From Bdellovibrionales bacterium (GTDB lineage Bacteria > Bdellovibrionota > UBA1018), in assembly GCA_947380295.1 (NCBI GenBank), contig CANCQK010000006.1, positions 62,001-126,000 of the forward strand: 64,000 bases of DNA. Direction: 5' to 3'. Below are positions 18,225-27,189 of the stretch, piece by piece. The stretch's first letter is position 1. Every line of letters begins with the position of its first letter. A program made the position numbers and the translations under genes. The notes under the pieces are model-generated. The model was not told where the DNA came from. It saw only the letters and a program-made list of their open reading frames with translations, and ran no database searches.

Positions 18225-18991
18225 AGTTGATCACTCAAAAAAAGATAATAACACAATGCTCCTAGCACCAAAAACGGACCATATGGAATAGCAAACTTCA
18301 TGAGGTCTTTTTGCGAAGTCCACCTCGCCCATAGCAATCCTACCACACTTCCTAAAACTGAACTGAGCAAGATCGTTACAAACACACCTTGCCAACCGAT
18401 AAACGTCCCAATCATTCCCAGAAGCTTAATGTCACCGCCTCCCATCCCAGATCGACCTCGAAGCTGAAGATAGACTAACGCCATCAGGTAAAAAAAGCCA
18501 AAGCCTACCAAAAAGCCGACGAGCGAACTCCTCCACCCTATTTCGAGACTAAGAAAGCTGGTCAAAAAACCCAAAACCGTCCCACCCAAACTTAATGAGT
18601 CCGGAATAATTCGATGTTCTAAGTCAATAAATGTAACGGCAAGAAGGATAGAAACCAATGGCCAATGCCTCAGAACGAGAGCACTAGAAACCCCCACCTT
18701 AAGCTCGACAGCAACAAACAAAAGAGCCGTCAGGCATTCGATCATGGGATACCTTGAGGAAATGGCTGCCCGACACTGTCGGCACTGACCTCTGAGAAGT
18801 AGGTAACTCAACACCGGGATATTGTCGTACCACCGAATGACCTGATGACAAGAGGGACACGAACTCCTCGGCGCTACAATTGACTTCCCGAGAGGTAGTC
18901 GAACCACAACCACATTCAGAAAGCTGCCTACGATCAGTCCAAGGATGAGACTAATCAGATGAGTCCCCCACTGTGGCAAATATTCAATCAC
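18197..18991 (-). CDS. pilD: Prepilin peptidase / N-methyltransferase
   Basis: PilD cleaves the leader of type IV prepilins and methylates the new N-terminus. The 264-residue polytopic protein has the zinc-binding tetracysteine domain CPSC...CRQC (C45, C48, C70, C73) and the two catalytic aspartates of the aspartyl peptidase, D123 in FIDLEHRIIPD and D187 in GMGGGDIKL. Both activities should therefore be present. The start is GTG at 18991, with AAAGGAGA six bases upstream. No prepilin gene is present in the window. Confidence 0.95.
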   Translation of the reverse strand: MIEYLPQWGTHLISLILGLIVGSFLNVVVVRLPLGKSIVAPRSSCPSCHQVIRWYDNIPVLSYLLLRGQCRQCRAAISSRYPMIECLTALLFVAVELKVGVSSALVLRHWPLVSILLAVTFIDLEHRIIPDSLSLGGTVLGFLTSFLSLEIGWRSSLVGFLVGFGFFYLMALVYLQLRGRSGMGGGDIKLLGMIGTFIGWQGVFVTILLSSVLGSVVGLLWARWTSQKDLMKFAIPYGPFLVLGALCYYLFLSDQLWFQFMIPT

Positions 18992-19073
18992 CCAAATCTC
19001 CTTTGAATCAAGCGAGCAATCCGACCCACCTTTGAAAAGAATAACCGAAACTACTCGAATTCATAAAGCGCAA

Positions 19074-20192
19074 TCAGGCGATTCGGAAAAGAGATAGAAT
19101 CACGACAGCCACGAACCCGCCAATGCAAGCACTCACGGCAATCATCAACACCGGATCGGTCACCCTTCGAGAAACTGTCATGAGCCTTTCAACTTCAGAC
19201 TCATAGAGAGAAGCAACGCTATCCAGCATTTGATCCAGACCACCCGTTGACTCTCCTACTGAAACCATCCGACTTGCCATTTTTGGAAAAATGGCAAGTC
19301 GAGAAATAGCCGCGCCTAAAGTGTATCCGGCGTCTATTTCTCTGCGAATTTTGGTCATTGCTGACTGAAGGACAGTATTGCCAAGCGTCTGCCTACAAAT
19401 ATCGATCGACTCCAAGGCGGGCACTCCTGACGCAGATAAAACCCGAAAGGTTCTAAAAAAAGTCGCTACAGCCACCTTTTTTGAAAGTTCGCGCAAAACC
19501 GGAAGATTAAAAAGCGTATCGGCGACAATACTTCTACCCTCTATCGACTTGAAATATCGGTGAGTCAAATAGATCAAAACCAAACACGTTAAAAAAACTG
19601 GCAATGCACGTTGAGAATAAAACTGAAAAAATCCACTAACAGCAACCGTAAAACCGATGACTAACCCAATCAGCGGGTCGATCACCCCACGCCTCACAGT
19701 CCTGCGCAGACGATCCGATTCACTCAAATAGGCACATAATCGTAGCAGCACTCCGCCTAGGTCACCAGTCAGCTCGCCAGCACGAATTACAGCAACATAA
19801 AATTTCGGAAACACACTCGGATAAATTGCAAATGACTCCCAAAGTGATGCGCCTTGAGAAACTCGATCTTTCACATCTTGAAGAATCACACCAAGCCCTT
19901 TTGGGGATTGTTCAGCCACCAGATCAAGACACTGAGTCATGGGAATGCCAGAATTCGATAAAACTTGAAGCTTTTGTGTCATGAGCAGTAACTGAGCCGA
20001 AGTTATTTGAATCACAGGCTTGTTGAAAAATTTAAGTATTCCCAGACTCAGAAATCCTTGCTGAGAGATTTGAGTAGGCCTAACTCCCTGACTACGAAGA
20101 GCCACACGAGCCTCACCCTCGGTTTGCGCTTCAACCCTCCCGTTGAGTCGCTTTCCGAAGCGATCTATTCCCTGATAAATAAACTCAGGCAT
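19074..20192 (-). CDS. pilC: Type IV pilus / type II secretion inner-membrane protein PilC (GspF family)
   Basis: PilC is the polytopic inner-membrane platform that couples the assembly ATPase to pilin. The 372-residue protein begins MPEFIYQGIDRFGKRLNGRVEA, as expected, and carries two copies of the GspF domain (LRAGELTGDLGGVLLRL near 140 and SVGESTGGLDQMLDSVA near 320) with three hydrophobic segments. It is slightly shorter than the usual 400 residues. The ATPases PilB and PilT are not encoded nearby. It is the most upstream gene of the minus-strand cluster. Confidence 0.9.
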   Translation of the reverse strand: MPEFIYQGIDRFGKRLNGRVEAQTEGEARVALRSQGVRPTQISQQGFLSLGILKFFNKPVIQITSAQLLLMTQKLQVLSNSGIPMTQCLDLVAEQSPKGLGVILQDVKDRVSQGASLWESFAIYPSVFPKFYVAVIRAGELTGDLGGVLLRLCAYLSESDRLRRTVRRGVIDPLIGLVIGFTVAVSGFFQFYSQRALPVFLTCLVLIYLTHRYFKSIEGRSIVADTLFNLPVLRELSKKVAVATFFRTFRVLSASGVPALESIDICRQTLGNTVLQSAMTKIRREIDAGYTLGAAISRLAIFPKMASRMVSVGESTGGLDQMLDSVASLYESEVERLMTVSRRVTDPVLMIAVSACIGGFVAVVILSLFRIA

Positions 20193-20282
20193 AACTTTTT
20201 AGCTCCAAGAGACCAGGCATTAGAATTATGGTGGCTCCTCCAACTTATTTTGTAAACTGTGGAAATCTTGACGGAGTAGGAG

Positions 20283-20311
20283 TTTCATTTGAGGCGAATC
20301 TTAGCTATAAC
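20283..20311 (+). promoter_or_regulatory. Candidate glnN promoter
   Basis: TATAAC (20306-20311) lies 17 bases after a weak TTTCAT (20283-20288), about 80 bases before the chosen glnN start. The 200-base gap between pilC and glnN shows no clear sigma-54 (GG-N10-GC) signature, so this weak match is all I can support. Confidence 0.25.
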
Positions 20312-20392
20312 TCCAATCCGAAGTGTGTGTACTACTCTGATAAAAATCCGAACAGCCGGGTCAGTCACAATCAAAAAGGAGATCTTTCTCTT

Positions 20393-22621
20393 ATGAATTA
20401 TGAAATAGGCGCTTTTGCTCGTTTTCAAGCAATTAGAGACCTCGTAACGAGACAACCCAGAAAATTTGACCCTCCTCGTAATGAACAGGGAAAGCAACTC
20501 CGAGTCTCCGAATACTTCGGAATGAACACGTTTGACTTGCCAAAAATGAAAGAAAAGCTCCCTAAAGAACTTTACATCAAGCTCACCTCAACGATCGAGG
20601 CAGGTAAGCCTCTCGATCGCGAAATTGCAGATTCGGTCGCTCACGCCATTAAAGAATGGTCTCTCGCCCTTGGCGCAACCCACTTTTGTCACTGGTTTCA
20701 GCCTCAAACTGGATTAACTGCTGAAAAACATGACGCTTTTATTAGCTTTGACGGCAATCACCGCACTCTAGAGAAGTTCTCAGGGAGTCAACTCATCCAA
20801 AGCGAGCCTGATGCGTCAAGCTTTCCGTCGGGAGGTATGCGAACAACGTTTGAAGCCCGCGGCTACACAGCATGGGACCCCACAAGCCCAGTGTTCATTA
20901 TGGAGCACACCAATGGCAAGACTCTCTGCATCCCCTCCGTCTTTATCAGCTATCATGGCGACAGCCTGGATGAAAAAACAGGGCTCCTCAGAAGCATGGA
21001 AGTCCTTTCCCAAAAGGCAACCGAGCTATTACAGATCCTCGGCTACTCGGATGTCAAACGAGTCATCCCGACTCTTGGAGTCGAACAAGAGTACTTTCTG
21101 ATTGATCGAGATTTTTATAGCCTCCGACCTGACCTTATTATGGCAGGGCGATCCCTGGTGGGGGGATCTCCACCGAAGGGACAGCAGCTTGAAGACCATT
21201 ACTTTGGAAGTATTCCTTCTAGAATTCAAGCATTCATGAGTGAAGTTGAGTACGAACTCTACAAACTCGGCGTACCAGTAAAAACTCGACACAATGAAGT
21301 AGCTCCAAACCAATTTGAGAGTGCCCCCATTTTCGAGGAGGCCAATATCGCCTCAGATCACAACCAGCTGACGATGGAGATTTTGAGAAAAGTGGCAACG
21401 CGCCACCACCTTGCCGTCTTGCTCCACGAAAAGCCATTTGCAGGGATCAATGGAAGTGGGAAACACAATAATTGGTCGCTGAGCGCAGTATCTAACCACC
21501 TAGATACTGATGGTGAAAATCTTCTCGAACCAGGGCAAACTCCACATCAAAATCTCCGATTTCTTCTGATTTTGGCTGGTATCTTAAAGGGAGTATATAA
21601 ACATGCAGGTCTACTGAGAGCAAGTATTGCATCGTCAGGAAACGATCACCGTCTTGGGGCCAATGAAGCACCCCCTGCAATTATCTCAGTATTCATGGGG
21701 GATTTGCTCAACCAGATCCTCAATGAAATTGAAAAAGGTCGAGAGTCTGGACTCAGCGCCGAGGCAGTCATGATTCAGTTAGGAATCAGTAAGCTCCCTA
21801 CCGTGATGAAGGACAATACGGATCGAAATCGAACGTCACCATTTGCATTTACTGGGAATAAATTTGAATTTAGAGCCGTGGGATCTTCCGCTTCGACTGC
21901 TTTCCCGGTGACAGCCCTCAATGCCGCCGTGGCTGATGGATTTTCAGAGCTGATTGAAGCGATCAAGAAGAGGAGCAAAACGACTCAGACTATTCAAGCC
22001 GCGGTGCTCGAAGCAATTCAGGAAGCACTCATCGCGTCCAAGACCATCCGCTTTGAAGGGAATGGCTATTCAGCGGATTGGGTGGAGGAAGCTGAAAAAC
22101 GCAACCTTCCCCACTTCAAGAAAACACCAGAAGCCCTTGCGCAACTCATCTCGCCCCTCACCCAGGAGTTGTTCTCCAAGCTTGAAATCTTTTCAAAAGC
22201 TGAAATTCAATCTCGATTTCATGTTCGGCTCGAGAGGTACATCAAGAATCTCTGGATTGAAGTAGATACCCTCAAGTCCATGGTAGACACCCAAATTTTA
22301 CCAAGTGTCTTTGCATACCAAGGACAACTGGCACAAGGAGCGGCTGCGAGCCGTGAACTAGGGAGTAAGGCGCCCCAGGCAAAGACTCTCGAGCATCTCG
22401 GTGGTCTGGTCGAAGCACTCCAGAACAAGCGAGCGCAACTCGACGGTGCCCTCCTCATCACTGAAAAGGCATCTTCGGAAGAACAAAAAGCTCAAATATT
22501 AGCAGAACAGGTTGCACCTTCGATGATGGAAGTCCGCAAGGTCTGTGACGACCTGGAAGCGGTTGTGGGTGATAGTTATTGGCCGCTACCTAAGTACCGA
22601 GAAATGCTGTTCTTGCTTTAA
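20393..22621 (+). CDS. glnN: Glutamine synthetase type III
   Basis: The enzyme makes glutamine from glutamate, ammonia and ATP. The size (742 residues) and motifs identify the GSIII class rather than the GlnA type: VSEYFGMNTF near the N-terminus, RHNEVAPNQFE, the ATP-site NGSGKHNNWS, and FTGNKFEFRAVGSS. GSIII forms double hexameric rings and is not adenylylated like GSI-beta. The open frame extends back to 20228. I chose ATG 20393 because AAGGAGA lies ten bases upstream and family homology begins there. It has its own terminator, and no other nitrogen genes are adjacent. Confidence 0.93.
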   Translation: MNYEIGAFARFQAIRDLVTRQPRKFDPPRNEQGKQLRVSEYFGMNTFDLPKMKEKLPKELYIKLTSTIEAGKPLDREIADSVAHAIKEWSLALGATHFCHWFQPQTGLTAEKHDAFISFDGNHRTLEKFSGSQLIQSEPDASSFPSGGMRTTFEARGYTAWDPTSPVFIMEHTNGKTLCIPSVFISYHGDSLDEKTGLLRSMEVLSQKATELLQILGYSDVKRVIPTLGVEQEYFLIDRDFYSLRPDLIMAGRSLVGGSPPKGQQLEDHYFGSIPSRIQAFMSEVEYELYKLGVPVKTRHNEVAPNQFESAPIFEEANIASDHNQLTMEILRKVATRHHLAVLLHEKPFAGINGSGKHNNWSLSAVSNHLDTDGENLLEPGQTPHQNLRFLLILAGILKGVYKHAGLLRASIASSGNDHRLGANEAPPAIISVFMGDLLNQILNEIEKGRESGLSAEAVMIQLGISKLPTVMKDNTDRNRTSPFAFTGNKFEFRAVGSSASTAFPVTALNAAVADGFSELIEAIKKRSKTTQTIQAAVLEAIQEALIASKTIRFEGNGYSADWVEEAEKRNLPHFKKTPEALAQLISPLTQELFSKLEIFSKAEIQSRFHVRLERYIKNLWIEVDTLKSMVDTQILPSVFAYQGQLAQGAAASRELGSKAPQAKTLEHLGGLVEALQNKRAQLDGALLITEKASSEEQKAQILAEQVAPSMMEVRKVCDDLEAVVGDSYWPLPKYREMLFLL

Positions 22622-22630
22622 GGAAAAATT

Positions 22631-22662
22631 AAAGGGCGGGAAACTGTTCTCGCCCTTTTTTA
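22631..22662. terminator. Bidirectional intrinsic terminator
   Basis: AAAGGGCGGGAA (22631-22642) pairs with TTCTCGCCCTTT (22647-22658) around a four-base loop, with one G-U pair, giving a 12-base stem. It is followed by a T run on the plus strand, and by TTT/TTTTT on the minus strand. It would end glnN from the left and the small gene and parA from the right. Confidence 0.85.
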
Positions 22663-22872
22663 CTCTCGCTCGATCAGACTTTTTACTCGCAGAACTGTTT
22701 TCAAAGCAAAAACCACGGACTGAGCTGGAAGCTGAACCAGCGCCCAATCGGAGAAGCCGGACCAGCTCTTCCTGGATTGGGGCTCCTCTGCGGGTCGAGT
22801 CGTTTTGACCCGCTTCGCTTGAACCTTGGGCTTTCTTTTTTCGAACGGATTTCGTCCTAAATGCTTAGACAT
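22660..22872 (-). CDS. Small basic protein coupled to parA
   Basis: This 70-residue protein begins MSKHLGRNPFEKRKPKVQAKRV, strongly basic, and ends in an amphipathic helix (VVFALKTVLRVKSLI). It is real rather than a shadow: GGGAGG lies 5-6 bases before the ATG, the start overlaps the parA stop by eight bases, and the stop codon falls at the base of a terminator. I do not recognise the family. The GRNPFEK segment is reminiscent of ParB-like N-termini, but no ParB domain is present. A DNA-binding or ParA-partner role is only a guess. Confidence 0.65.
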   Translation of the reverse strand: MSKHLGRNPFEKRKPKVQAKRVKTTRPAEEPQSRKSWSGFSDWALVQLPAQSVVFALKTVLRVKSLIERE

Positions 22873-23728
22873 TCATTCCTCCCTTGCACCGACTGAGTAG
22901 TTCGTCGGCTGCCAACAGGTAGTCTTGCGCCCCTCTCGAAGAGCGATCGTATTCCAAAACAGACTGAGCGTGCCCTGAGCTTTCTGCGATTGCTGCATTA
23001 TCGTGAATCACAGCTTCAAAAAGCGTTTCTCCTAACTCACTCTTAAGGGCCTCAACGACCTCATGAGTGAGTCTCCTTCGACTGGAAAACTGGGTAGGCA
23101 GCACGCCGAGGATTGAAATATCGGAGTTCCACCGTCCCCTGACGTCTTCAATTGCTTCGCGAATTTTAACAATCCCCTCTAAACTAAAAAATTCTGTTTG
23201 AACAGGAATCAGCACGTATCGACTGGCACACAAAGAGTTCATGGTCAGGAGATTCAAACTAGGCGGGGTATCAATGATAATAAAGTCGTAATCCTGGTGC
23301 ACGGTGGTAAAAAACCGAGAGAGAATGACCTCTCGATCCGCGTGGGTAAAAAGATAGTACTCAACCCCTGAAAGCGCCTTGTCTGAAGCAATCAAGTCAA
23401 CCCCAGATTGAGTCGGAGTAATGTACAGGTGGCGAGTACGAGCATCGATGGGTCGCTTTGAAAGATAGATCTCATCCAAGGTATGAAGCGACTCGTAGGG
23501 GGGCTCGCCAGGCGTAACCCCAAGATAACTGGTCAAATTCGATTGGGGATCGCCATCGACGAGAAGTACTTTTTTACCTTTTTTGACTAGGGCCACACCC
23601 AAATTCATGACTGTGGTTGTCTTTCCCACGCCCCCTTTTTGGTTGGCCACCGTTATGATGATCGCACCACGAGTGGCTGCCTCTTTAGGCTGCTCTACTT
23701 TTTGATGATCTCGTTTTTTAAAAACCAT
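22865..23728 (-). CDS. parA: ParA/Soj-type partition ATPase
   Basis: The product is a deviant Walker-A ATPase of the ParA/MinD superfamily. The 287-residue product has KGGVGKTTT at about 31-39, the Walker A' DGDPQSNLT, and the Walker B IIIDTPPSLNLLTMN. Such proteins position chromosomes, plasmids or protein complexes on the nucleoid. No parB is adjacent. The only partner is the small basic gene downstream, so this may be an orphan positioning ATPase rather than the chromosomal Soj. I chose ATG 23728 (GGGGGAG SD) over the upstream ATG at 23743. Confidence 0.85.
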   Translation of the reverse strand: MVFKKRDHQKVEQPKEAATRGAIIITVANQKGGVGKTTTVMNLGVALVKKGKKVLLVDGDPQSNLTSYLGVTPGEPPYESLHTLDEIYLSKRPIDARTRHLYITPTQSGVDLIASDKALSGVEYYLFTHADREVILSRFFTTVHQDYDFIIIDTPPSLNLLTMNSLCASRYVLIPVQTEFFSLEGIVKIREAIEDVRGRWNSDISILGVLPTQFSSRRRLTHEVVEALKSELGETLFEAVIHDNAAIAESSGHAQSVLEYDRSSRGAQDYLLAADELLSRCKGGMNV

Positions 23729-23871
23729 AGAACTCCCCCTCATGGAATCTTTCTAGATTGCTCTTTCTGCCCCAAAAAATCAATGTTCGGCTAAAAGAAG
23801 AGGGTCAGCCGCTTCAAACTCTAGGATCTATACTTGACGAATGGGCTGCGGCTGTGGCTTATCATGGAGGA

Positions 23872-24231
23872 ATGAGTTTTAACGCAGTCGTCAATACCTG
23901 GTATCAGTCCAAGATCACCGAACGAACCTTTTTGGGCCAACTCTTAAGAAAACTACGCCGTTCTTATTTGGGCACTTTTAAACCAGAGGTGATTCAAAAA
24001 TCGATTGAGGAGACACGAAAGGGCGACTGCCACCGATGCGGCCTCTGCTGTGAGTTGATTTATAAATGCCCTTTTCTAGGTAAAGATCATCAAAACTTGC
24101 CTTACTGCCGAATTTACGGCGATTTAAGACCCGCGAACTGTAAAAACTACCCCTTTGACGAGACCGACTCTGAAATCGACCAGTGCGGGTTCACGTTCAA
24201 GGAGTCAACCTCAAAGACTTCTTCGCAATAA
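23872..24231 (+). CDS. YkgJ-like cysteine-cluster protein
   Basis: The protein belongs to the YkgJ-type (putative zinc/iron-chelating) family, seen in the cysteine pattern GDCHRCGLCCELIYKCPFL...LPYCRIYGDLRPANCKNYP...QCGF. The biochemical role of this family is not firmly established. ATG 23872 gives about 119 residues, but its GGAGG lies very close to the start codon. An in-frame GTG (23854) or a TTG (23758) would lengthen the N-terminus, so the start is uncertain. It lies six bases upstream of ribF and is probably co-transcribed. Confidence 0.75.
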   Translation: MSFNAVVNTWYQSKITERTFLGQLLRKLRRSYLGTFKPEVIQKSIEETRKGDCHRCGLCCELIYKCPFLGKDHQNLPYCRIYGDLRPANCKNYPFDETDSEIDQCGFTFKESTSKTSSQ

Positions 24232-24237
24232 CTCAGC

Positions 24238-25194
24238 ATGGTTCTACTTCACGGAGTTAAAACTCTCGATCAAGAACTCACTCACCCGGTAGTCACTATT
24301 GGTAATTTTGACGGTGTCCACGTCGGGCACCAGAAAATTATATCCCTAGCCATGGATCTGGCAAAGTCGCGCGGAGGTCACAGCATTGCTTTGACCTTCA
24401 AACCTCACCCACAAGCAGCACTTAACCCCCAAAAAGAGATGCAGCTCCTCACCACGTACGAGGAAAAGATTCAAATCTTCAAGGGGTTAGGGATCGATTT
24501 CGCAATTGAAGAGCCATTTAGCCGGGAATTTTCAGAGATCGAGCCCATCGAATTTTTCAATGAGTTCCTGCTCAAGCGTCTCGGCGCAGAGTGCATCGTA
24601 GTCGGCTACGACTTTGGTTTTGGCAAAAATCGGGGCGGTCACCTCGATGTTTTAAAAGATCTGTGCCAGAACGCTCAGGTTGAGCTCATTGTCGTACCTC
24701 CAATGCGTCTAGAGGGTGAGATTATTTCCAGCTCGCGAATTCGAAACTACCTGATGCACGGACAAATCCAAGAAGCCAACCAGCTTTTGGGGCGTCGATT
24801 TTCTTATCAAGGGATTGTCTCTCATGGCGACGGAAGAGGCAAAAAGATCGGATTTCCCACAGCAAATTTGAAGATGGAAAATAAGCTCGTTTTACCCTAC
24901 GGCGTCTATGCCACCTACGCAGTATTTGGTGATCAGCTTTATCCAAGTGTCACTAATATTGGCGTTCGACCCACGTTTCAGCAAGGAAGGCCTGCACTAG
25001 TCGCATCCCCCCTCGTTGAAACCCACTTTTTGGATCAAACCTTGGATCTTTATGGCTACCGTTTAGAGATCCTTTTTGAGGAGCACATTCGGGCTGAGCA
25101 AAAGTTTAAAGATCTCGAGTCACTCAAAACTCAGATTCAACTGGATATTAAGACCGCTCGAAAGTGCCTAGGCTTCGTTCAAGACCCGAAGTGA
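24238..25194 (+). CDS. ribF: Bifunctional riboflavin kinase / FAD synthetase
   Basis: RibF phosphorylates riboflavin to FMN and adenylylates it to FAD. The 318-residue length fits. The N-terminal nucleotidyltransferase domain has IGNFDGVHVGH (21-31) and ISSSRIR (163-169), and the C-terminal kinase domain has GRGKKIGFPTAN (199-210) and PYGVYA. Both domains appear intact. It follows the YkgJ-like gene closely. Its last 27 bases overlap the 3' end of batD on the other strand. Confidence 0.95.
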   Translation: MVLLHGVKTLDQELTHPVVTIGNFDGVHVGHQKIISLAMDLAKSRGGHSIALTFKPHPQAALNPQKEMQLLTTYEEKIQIFKGLGIDFAIEEPFSREFSEIEPIEFFNEFLLKRLGAECIVVGYDFGFGKNRGGHLDVLKDLCQNAQVELIVVPPMRLEGEIISSSRIRNYLMHGQIQEANQLLGRRFSYQGIVSHGDGRGKKIGFPTANLKMENKLVLPYGVYATYAVFGDQLYPSVTNIGVRPTFQQGRPALVASPLVETHFLDQTLDLYGYRLEILFEEHIRAEQKFKDLESLKTQIQLDIKTARKCLGFVQDPK

Positions 25195-27189
25195 ACCTTT
25201 CCTCTTCGGGTTCGCACGCATTTCCTTCATCAATACCTGCGTTTCAGAAACTAGCTCTATTAGGTCTTGCTGAACTTTAAGGTCGTTTACAGCCCCTGAT
25301 TGGCCGGCAAAACGGACGAGATCTGCAAAGTCCAGAACTCGATTTAAGCGGACCCAAAGCTCCTGTGAAAACCCCGGCATTGCGAGTAAAATTCCTTGCA
25401 GATCTGAGCGTGAAGTCGCCCGAGCACTGGTTGCGTAGACTTCATCAATCGTCTGCAGCAGGGCGTCGTTGAGAATTTCATAATATCGAACCAGCTCTGA
25501 ATACTTGGCTTTCGCGATTTCATCCGATCCCAGGTTCTGCAACTTACTCCACTCTTTAAGAACCAAAGACGAGGCACTCGACTTGCGCTGCACCAGATCC
25601 CAAACTACCCAACCGGCGAAATACACGAGAGCAATGAGGCTCGCCCAATACAAATACCTCCAAAAGGGGAGAGGAACCGAATCAGCAGAGTGTCTTTCAG
25701 GCGGAAGCCAACCGCGAAGCTGCTCTTTTTTGCCACCCAAATTTTCCACTGCGCTGGTCTGATCGGCCTGTTCAGAGGCGTTAACGGCAGACGGTTTAGC
25801 TTCAGAAGCCTTCGGAGGCAAAGATGTAGAGCCCGGCAACGGATCCAGGACACGGATTTCAATGGGCTCGGTTGTTTTAGTATAAAAAGATTTTTTTTCA
25901 GGGTCAAAAAAAGCGAGCTGTAACGAAGGTAACACCAACTGTCCAGGGCTTCGAGGAATCAACAAAAACTCGAAAACCTTAGCTCCAGAATCGCCCTGAC
26001 TAGGCAGTGATCGTCCATGAGTATCATAAAGCTCAACTTGTGATGGCCATTTTCCCTGAGGAGCCTGCAAGGAGGAAAGATTTCCGTTGCCCTCAACTTT
26101 CAGAGTCAAAGTCATCGCCTCATTTGCTCTCACTTCATATTTATCCACCATTGAAATGAGATTAAACTGCCCGACTCCCCCTGAGAAATCTGTAGGACGC
26201 CCCTCCTGAGGGAGTGGAACAACGGTCACAGTGAGGGGTTCACTCTTGCCTTTACCCATTTTTTCAATCGGCTGACTAAAAAATCCAAAAAATGGATCTT
26301 CGTCCTCTCCCCATCCGAGTGGGTTACGACGTCTCCCTTCGAGGTAGACGTATTTCACGGCAACCGGCTCAACAGTAAGCTGACCCTCTGTCACCGGATA
26401 AGCTGCATAGCGAGCCAAAAGCGAACGTTCGAAAACCTCTCCGTTGAACTTCACCTCTTGGCTCTCGAGTGCTTGCCCCAACGCCATGGGAGAAAGATCC
26501 TCACGCAAAAAGCCGGTCAGCGTCGGAAACTGTTCTATCTGGACGCTAGAAATCCTAGGCTGATGATAAATATAATAGCTCACTAAAACTTTTTGGCCTT
26601 TGTAGGCTGTAGTCCGATCCACTTCAGCACGAACGAAAATCTTTGAGCCTGCACTCGATCGGGTATCACGTGCCCGGGGATCTCGCGGTCGAAGTCCTCG
26701 CCCCCGAAACGTCAATTGGCCTTGCGGGTAGCCCTGAGCCGACTTGGAGGACTGGCCAGACGCACCCACCGTTACGAAAACATCAGGAGCCTTAAAAATC
26801 TGATTCCCAGATTTCATCTGGATGTGACTAATCTTAACCTGGCCCTGTTTTTTGGGGCGCAAAAGAACCTGAACTGCCCGCTCGGTAACCGAGACCATCT
26901 GACTGGTGTTGTAATCATAGTGAGCGCTCATGGACATCGAGTTCGATTGCTGACCTATTTCAAAATCAGGAGCATCAAAACTCGGCTCACCGGCTCCCGT
27001 ATCACCTTCGGACTTCACAGAAAGTGTCAAAACGAGAGAATCATTGATCGATATCGATCGGGAATCTGTCGTTGCTGAAAACTGGATCGACGGGGATTGC
27101 GCCCAAACATCAGACAGAATAAGGCCCCAGAACAGGAGCATCCACTCCAGTTTTTTACCAATCCTTGGCTTGAGCTTGTTGGTTTCCAT
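25168..27189 (-). CDS. batD: BatD-like membrane protein of the MoxR-Bat operon
   Basis: BatD proteins are large periplasmic proteins anchored by a C-terminal helix; they accompany the VWA proteins BatA and BatB. The roughly 673-residue product has a signal peptide ending DVWAQ, Ig-like beta domains (SIQFSATTDSRSISINDSLVLTLSV... and YEVRANEAMTLTLKVEGNGN), a transmembrane helix near 540-558 and a cytoplasmic helical tail. ATG 27189 overlaps the upstream fusion gene by 35 bases and supplies a basic n-region. An ATG at 27141 is possible but would leave the signal peptide without positive charge. Confidence 0.85.
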   Translation of the reverse strand: METNKLKPRIGKKLEWMLLFWGLILSDVWAQSPSIQFSATTDSRSISINDSLVLTLSVKSEGDTGAGEPSFDAPDFEIGQQSNSMSMSAHYDYNTSQMVSVTERAVQVLLRPKKQGQVKISHIQMKSGNQIFKAPDVFVTVGASGQSSKSAQGYPQGQLTFRGRGLRPRDPRARDTRSSAGSKIFVRAEVDRTTAYKGQKVLVSYYIYHQPRISSVQIEQFPTLTGFLREDLSPMALGQALESQEVKFNGEVFERSLLARYAAYPVTEGQLTVEPVAVKYVYLEGRRRNPLGWGEDEDPFFGFFSQPIEKMGKGKSEPLTVTVVPLPQEGRPTDFSGGVGQFNLISMVDKYEVRANEAMTLTLKVEGNGNLSSLQAPQGKWPSQVELYDTHGRSLPSQGDSGAKVFEFLLIPRSPGQLVLPSLQLAFFDPEKKSFYTKTTEPIEIRVLDPLPGSTSLPPKASEAKPSAVNASEQADQTSAVENLGGKKEQLRGWLPPERHSADSVPLPFWRYLYWASLIALVYFAGWVVWDLVQRKSSASSLVLKEWSKLQNLGSDEIAKAKYSELVRYYEILNDALLQTIDEVYATSARATSRSDLQGILLAMPGFSQELWVRLNRVLDFADLVRFAGQSGAVNDLKVQQDLIELVSETQVLMKEMRANPKRKGSLRVLNEA

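Noticed and set aside
20228-20392. Extra 55 N-terminal codons in frame with glnN
   Set aside because: There is no SD at 20228 and no GSIII-like sequence in this part. ATG 20393 has AAGGAGA upstream and begins at the family's core, so this stretch is treated as leader.
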